From Intestinimonas massiliensis (ex Afouda et al. 2020) (GTDB taxonomy: Bacteria; Bacillota; Clostridia; Oscillospirales; Oscillospiraceae): 64,000 bases of DNA. The translations under genes were made by a program, and so were the position numbers. The stretch covers positions 62,001 through 126,000 of the forward strand of contig NZ_LN869529.1 in NCBI RefSeq assembly GCF_001244995.1, written 5' to 3'. This document shows, one piece after another, positions 60,990 through 64,000 of the stretch. Position 1 is the first letter of the stretch; the number at the start of each line of letters is the position of its first letter. Under the pieces are notes generated by a model that was not told the DNA's origin, ran no database searches, and worked only from the letters and a program-made list of their open reading frames with translations.

Positions 60990-61275
60990 GTAAATCATCC
61001 AAACCAGTGACGAAGAGAAGTAACCGGCCAGTCCCAATCTTTAGCGAGCTCCGGACGGTGGAAGCGGGGCGTGCGGGAACCGGTGAATGGACTTCGGAGG
61101 GCGGCTTGAACGGGTCCGCAGGACTCCAGTAGATGCCGACGGGTCCCCACCCGTTATCCATCGGGCACGCATGATGGTGCGTGAAGCGAGTGGACGCGCA
61201 GGCGTCAATTTGGGTGGTATCGCAGAAGCTGGAACGGCTTTTGTCCCATAGGGGGACAAAAGCCGTTTTTCTTTT
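60990..61275 (+). ncRNA. T-box leader, tryptophan specifier
   Basis: Stem I elements (GAAGAGAAGTAACC, AGCGAGC, GGTGGAAG) lead to a specifier stretch GGTGAA-TGG-ACT at about 61080-61092, codon UGG for tryptophan. The T-box bulge AATTTGGGTGGTATCGC (61208-61224) pairs with tRNA acceptor ends. A 15-bp terminator (61233-61267) with T run closes it. Uncharged tRNA-Trp would prevent termination and turn on the ABC operon. Confidence 0.88.
61233..61275 (+). terminator. T-box attenuator terminator
   Basis: AACGGCTTTTGTCCC and GGGACAAAAGCCGTT, perfect 15-bp stem with a 5-nt loop, followed by TTTCTTTT; its 5' arm follows the T-box GGTGG motif. Confidence 0.92.
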
Positions 61276-61321
61276 GCTGGCTCCATCTGCCGCCCAATAC
61301 TCAAAAAAGGAGAAAAACACC

Positions 61322-62365
61322 ATGAAGAAGCTGAATCTGAAGAAGTTGCTGTCTCTGACCGCCGCCGTTGCCCTGACCCTGTCCCTGGCCGCCTGCTCCG
61401 GAGGGACCGCCTCCAGCCCCTCGCCCTCCGCCTCCGCGCCCGCGGGGAGCGCCCCGGCCGCGGGGGAGGGCTACAAAGTGGCGGTGGTGAAGCAGCTCGA
61501 CCACGCCTCTATGGATGAGATCGCCAACGCCATCACCGGCCGGCTGGACGAGATCGCCGCCGAGAAGGGCGCGGAGATCACCTATCAGGTGTTCAGCGGC
61601 CAGAACGACCAGAGTACCCTGACCCAGATTGGGTCCCAGATCGTGGCGGACGGGTACAGCGCCATTGTCCCCATCGGCACCCTGGCTGCCCAGGTCATGG
61701 TGGTGGCCGCCGAGGACAGCAAGATCCCCGTCATCTTCGCCGCCGTCAGCGATCCGGCCTACAACGACCTGACCGGCATCGACTACCTCACCGGCACCAG
61801 CGACGCCCTGAACACCGAATTTATCCTGGATATGATGCTGGCCCAGAACCCGGATACCGCCAAGGTGGGCCTGCTCTACTCCAAGTCCGAGACCAATTCC
61901 GCCACCCCCATCGCCGAGGCCAAGACCTATCTGGACGGCAAGGGCATCGCCTATGTGGAGGCCACCGCCAACACCAATGACGAGGTCATCGCCGCCGCCA
62001 GCTCCCTCATCGCCGACGGGGTGGACGCCGTCTTCACCCCCACCGACAACGTGGTCATGGCTGCCGAGCTGGCCATCTACGAGGACCTGGCCGCCGCCGG
62101 CATCCCCCACTACACCGGGGCCGACTCCTTCGTCCGTAACGGCGCCTTCGCCACCTGCGGCGTCAACTACACCGACCTGGGAGCGCAGACCGCCGATCTG
62201 GTGGAGCAGGCCCTCAGCGCGGGCATGGACGGCCTGGAGGACTTCTACAAGGTCTCCGGCGGCATCATCACCGTCAACACCGAGACCGCCGCCGCCCTGG
62301 GCGCCGACTACTCCGTGTTTGCCGACATGGGCGACCTGGTGGAGGTCACCACCACCGCCGAATAA
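61322..62365 (+). CDS. trpX: TrpX-type ABC transporter substrate-binding lipoprotein
   Basis: 347 aa. Signal peptide and lipobox (LAACS, Cys near 25), Ser/Ala/Pro linker, then the ABC_sub_bind fold: VAVVKQLDHASMDEIANAI, FSGQNDQSTLTQIGSQIVADGYSAIVPIGTLAAQ, IPVIFAAVSDP. In Firmicutes this family with T-box Trp leaders is the tryptophan importer TrpXYZ. AAGGAG before ATG 61322. The Trp T-box upstream agrees. Confidence 0.9.
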   Translation: MKKLNLKKLLSLTAAVALTLSLAACSGGTASSPSPSASAPAGSAPAAGEGYKVAVVKQLDHASMDEIANAITGRLDEIAAEKGAEITYQVFSGQNDQSTLTQIGSQIVADGYSAIVPIGTLAAQVMVVAAEDSKIPVIFAAVSDPAYNDLTGIDYLTGTSDALNTEFILDMMLAQNPDTAKVGLLYSKSETNSATPIAEAKTYLDGKGIAYVEATANTNDEVIAAASSLIADGVDAVFTPTDNVVMAAELAIYEDLAAAGIPHYTGADSFVRNGAFATCGVNYTDLGAQTADLVEQALSAGMDGLEDFYKVSGGIITVNTETAAALGADYSVFADMGDLVEVTTTAE

Positions 62366-62385
62366 AAACCGAACCATGGAAACGC

Positions 62386-62410
62386 CGCCCCCCGGCTCTA
62401 GCCGGGGGCG
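62386..62410 (+). terminator. Stem-loop between trpX and trpY
   Basis: CGCCCCCCGGCT with its near complement around CT. No T run; probably a message-stabilising or partial-stop hairpin that keeps binding protein in excess. Confidence 0.55.
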
Positions 62411-62436
62411 TCGGCGCGTGAAAGGGGCAGATTGCC

Positions 62437-63342
62437 GTGTTCTATATCGCCCAGACCGCCCTGGAACTGGGATTTCTGTATGCGCTGGTGGCCATGGCCC
62501 TCTTCCTCAGCTACCGGGTGCTGGACATCGCCGACCTGACTACCGACGGAGCCTTCGTCCTGGGGGCCGCCGTGTCGGTCTCGCTGGCCGCCGCGGGCCA
62601 TCCTATGCTGGCCGTCCCCGCCGCCATGGCCGCGGGCGCCTGCGCCGGGTTCGTCACCGCTTTTCTCCAGACCAAGCTGGGGGTGCCTCCCATCCTGGCG
62701 GGCATCGTTACCAATACCGGGCTCTATACCGTCAACCTGATGGCTATGGGGTGGAAATCCAACGTCAGCCTGCTCAAGCAGGAGACGGTGTTTTCCCTGT
62801 TCCGGGCCACCGGCCTGGGCGGGGACTGGTATGAGACCGTCCTGGCCGCAGGGATCACCCTGCTTATGGGCGCCCTGCTGGTGAGCTTTCTGGGGACCCG
62901 GCTGGGCCTCAGCATCCGGGCCACCGGCGACAACCGGGATATGGTGCGGGCCTCCTCCATCAACCCCACCTTTACCGTCACCGTGGGCCTGTGCATCTCC
63001 AACTCCCTCACCGCCCTGTCCGGCGCGGTGGTGGGCCAGGCCCAGAAGAGCGCCGACATCAACGGCGGCACCGGCATCGTGGTCATCGGCCTGGCCTGCC
63101 TCATCATCGGGGAGACTGTGGTGGGCCGGGGCTCTATGCGCCGGGGGGCGCTGGCCGTCATCGCGGGCAGCGTCCTCTACCGCTTCGTCTACGCCCTGGT
63201 GCTGCGCTCCCCCATCCCCATCGACTGCCTCAAGCTGGTTACCGCCATTGTGGTGGCGCTGGCCATCGCCGCCCCGTCCCTGAAGCAGTGGTGGGGCTTC
63301 CAGTGCCGCCGCCGGGCGGCCGCGGGAAAGGGGGGCGCGTGA
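62437..63342 (+). CDS. trpY: TrpY-type ABC transporter permease
   Basis: 301 aa from GTG 62437 with AAAGGGG upstream. Eight or nine helices; FLSYRVLDIADLTTDGAFVLGAAVS near the start, LSIRATGDNRDMVRASSINPTFTVTVGLCISNSLTALSGAVVGQ (the EAA-like loop) and GGTGIVVIGLACLIIGETVVG are typical of the branched-chain/TrpY-like permease group. Stop lies 1 nt before the ATPase ATG. Confidence 0.9.
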   Translation: MFYIAQTALELGFLYALVAMALFLSYRVLDIADLTTDGAFVLGAAVSVSLAAAGHPMLAVPAAMAAGACAGFVTAFLQTKLGVPPILAGIVTNTGLYTVNLMAMGWKSNVSLLKQETVFSLFRATGLGGDWYETVLAAGITLLMGALLVSFLGTRLGLSIRATGDNRDMVRASSINPTFTVTVGLCISNSLTALSGAVVGQAQKSADINGGTGIVVIGLACLIIGETVVGRGSMRRGALAVIAGSVLYRFVYALVLRSPIPIDCLKLVTAIVVALAIAAPSLKQWWGFQCRRRAAAGKGGA

Positions 63343-63343
63343 C

Positions 63344-64000
63344 ATGCTGGAGCTGAAGCAGGTCTCAAAGACCTTCAATCCCGGCACCGTCAACGAGAAA
63401 ACCGCCCTGGAGGGGGTGGACCTCCGGCTGGAGCCGGGGGATTTCGTCACCATCGTGGGCTCCAACGGGGCGGGGAAATCCACCCTGTTCAACGCCGTGG
63501 CCGGGGATTTCCTCATCGACGCGGGCAGCATCACCCTGGACGGGGCGGACATCACCTATCAGCCGGCCTACCGCCGCAGCCGCCGGATCGGCCGGCTGTT
63601 CCAGGACCCCATGCGGGGCACCGCCCCCCACATGACCATCGAGGAGAATCTGGCTCTGGCCTACCTGCGCACCGCCAAGCACCAGAGCTCCTTTTTCAGC
63701 CGGGTGTCCAAGGCCGACAAGGCCCTGTTCCGGGAACAGCTCGCCCGGCTGGGTATGGGGCTGGAGGACCGGATGCGCCAGCCGGTGGGATTGCTCTCCG
63801 GCGGCCAGAGGCAGGCGCTGACCCTGCTGATGGCCACCATGGTGCCGCCCAAGCTGCTGCTGCTGGACGAGCACACCGCCGCCCTGGACCCGGGAACGGC
63901 GGAGAAGGTGCTCAGGCTCACCCGGGAAATCGTGGAGGGGGAGCGCCTCACCTGCCTGATGATTACCCACAACATGAAAAACGCCCTGGAGCTGGGCAAC
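63344..64000 (+). CDS. trpZ: TrpZ-type ABC transporter ATPase (3' end outside window)
   Basis: At least 219 codons. Walker A VGSNGAGKSTLF (about 39-50), Q-loop LFQDPMRGTA, signature LLSGGQRQALTL, Walker B LLLLDEHTAALDP (His for the usual Pro, as common in this subgroup) and H-loop LMITHNMKNAL. Energises TrpXY. Continues past 64000; about 30-50 codons are likely missing. Confidence 0.92.
   Translation, partial: MLELKQVSKTFNPGTVNEKTALEGVDLRLEPGDFVTIVGSNGAGKSTLFNAVAGDFLIDAGSITLDGADITYQPAYRRSRRIGRLFQDPMRGTAPHMTIEENLALAYLRTAKHQSSFFSRVSKADKALFREQLARLGMGLEDRMRQPVGLLSGGQRQALTLLMATMVPPKLLLLDEHTAALDPGTAEKVLRLTREIVEGERLTCLMITHNMKNALELGN

Overview
The window looks like the chromosome of a GC-rich, spore-forming gut Clostridium relative, most like the Oscillospiraceae (Flavonifractor, Intestinimonas or Pseudoflavonifractor type). 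The evidence is a spoIIR gene with a sigma-F-like promoter, strong AGGAGG ribosome sites, TTG/GTG starts, an infC-rpmI-rplT operon with an L20-type leader, a T-box, and many anaerobe families. This placement is inferred from gene content, not from a database search.

Region 1 (1-7.5 kb): a MacAB-type efflux operon with an SLH-domain exported protein, next to its two-component system. Both promoters carry the same 11-bp-phased direct repeats. Region 2 (7.8-11.4 kb): tRNA-Thr, three bacterial microcompartment genes (PduT-, EutS- and EutP-like) and a TRAP transporter pair. The microcompartment operon and the TRAP operon meet head to head, each apparently without its proper 5' end. Region 3 (11.4-16.3 kb): a selenium-metabolism cluster (selD, DUF3343, yedF, yedE, a cysteine-desulfurase-like enzyme, a LysR regulator). 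Region 4 (16.4-20 kb): a ferredoxin-like protein divergent from a Crp/Fnr regulator that leads two nucleoside hydrolases, then tRNA-Pro. Region 5 (20-22.3 kb): a low-GC islet beside tRNA-Pro with small orphan genes and an 88-bp repeat.

Region 6 (22.4-38.9 kb) is the most interesting. A FadR/GntR-family regulator, two divergent operons and a repeated operator (TGGTATACCA) make up what looks like one catabolic locus. The left operon encodes a MmgE/PrpD protein, a two-subunit Fe-S hydro-lyase, fumarase C and malic enzyme. The right operon encodes a PatB/MalY-type lyase, a complete tripartite tricarboxylate transporter (TctCBA), an M20 amidohydrolase, an aminotransferase, an enolase-superfamily dehydratase and a D-cysteine-desulfhydrase-like enzyme broken by an in-frame TAG. 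The likely logic is import of an amino- or thio-substituted di/tricarboxylate, release of C4 acid, then fumarate to malate to pyruvate. The substrate cannot be read from the sequence.

Region 7 (38.9-54 kb): a decayed corA, mobile-element debris, then housekeeping genes: greA, plsY, trmB, DegV, hemolysin III, a ferritin-like protein, infC-rpmI-rplT, an Lrp regulator with aminotransferase, thrH, DUF1015, ispE and spoIIR. Region 8 (53.6-64 kb): an NSS transporter, a P1 peptidase, a pcrA helicase interrupted by near-exact Illumina adapter sequence, a frameshifted HAD phosphatase, a DNA glycosylase, an EamA transporter, and a tryptophan T-box controlling a TrpXYZ-type ABC transporter that runs off the right edge. 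The adapters show the assembly contains artefacts, so the 9.37-kb junction, the TAG and the frameshift should be read with that in mind.
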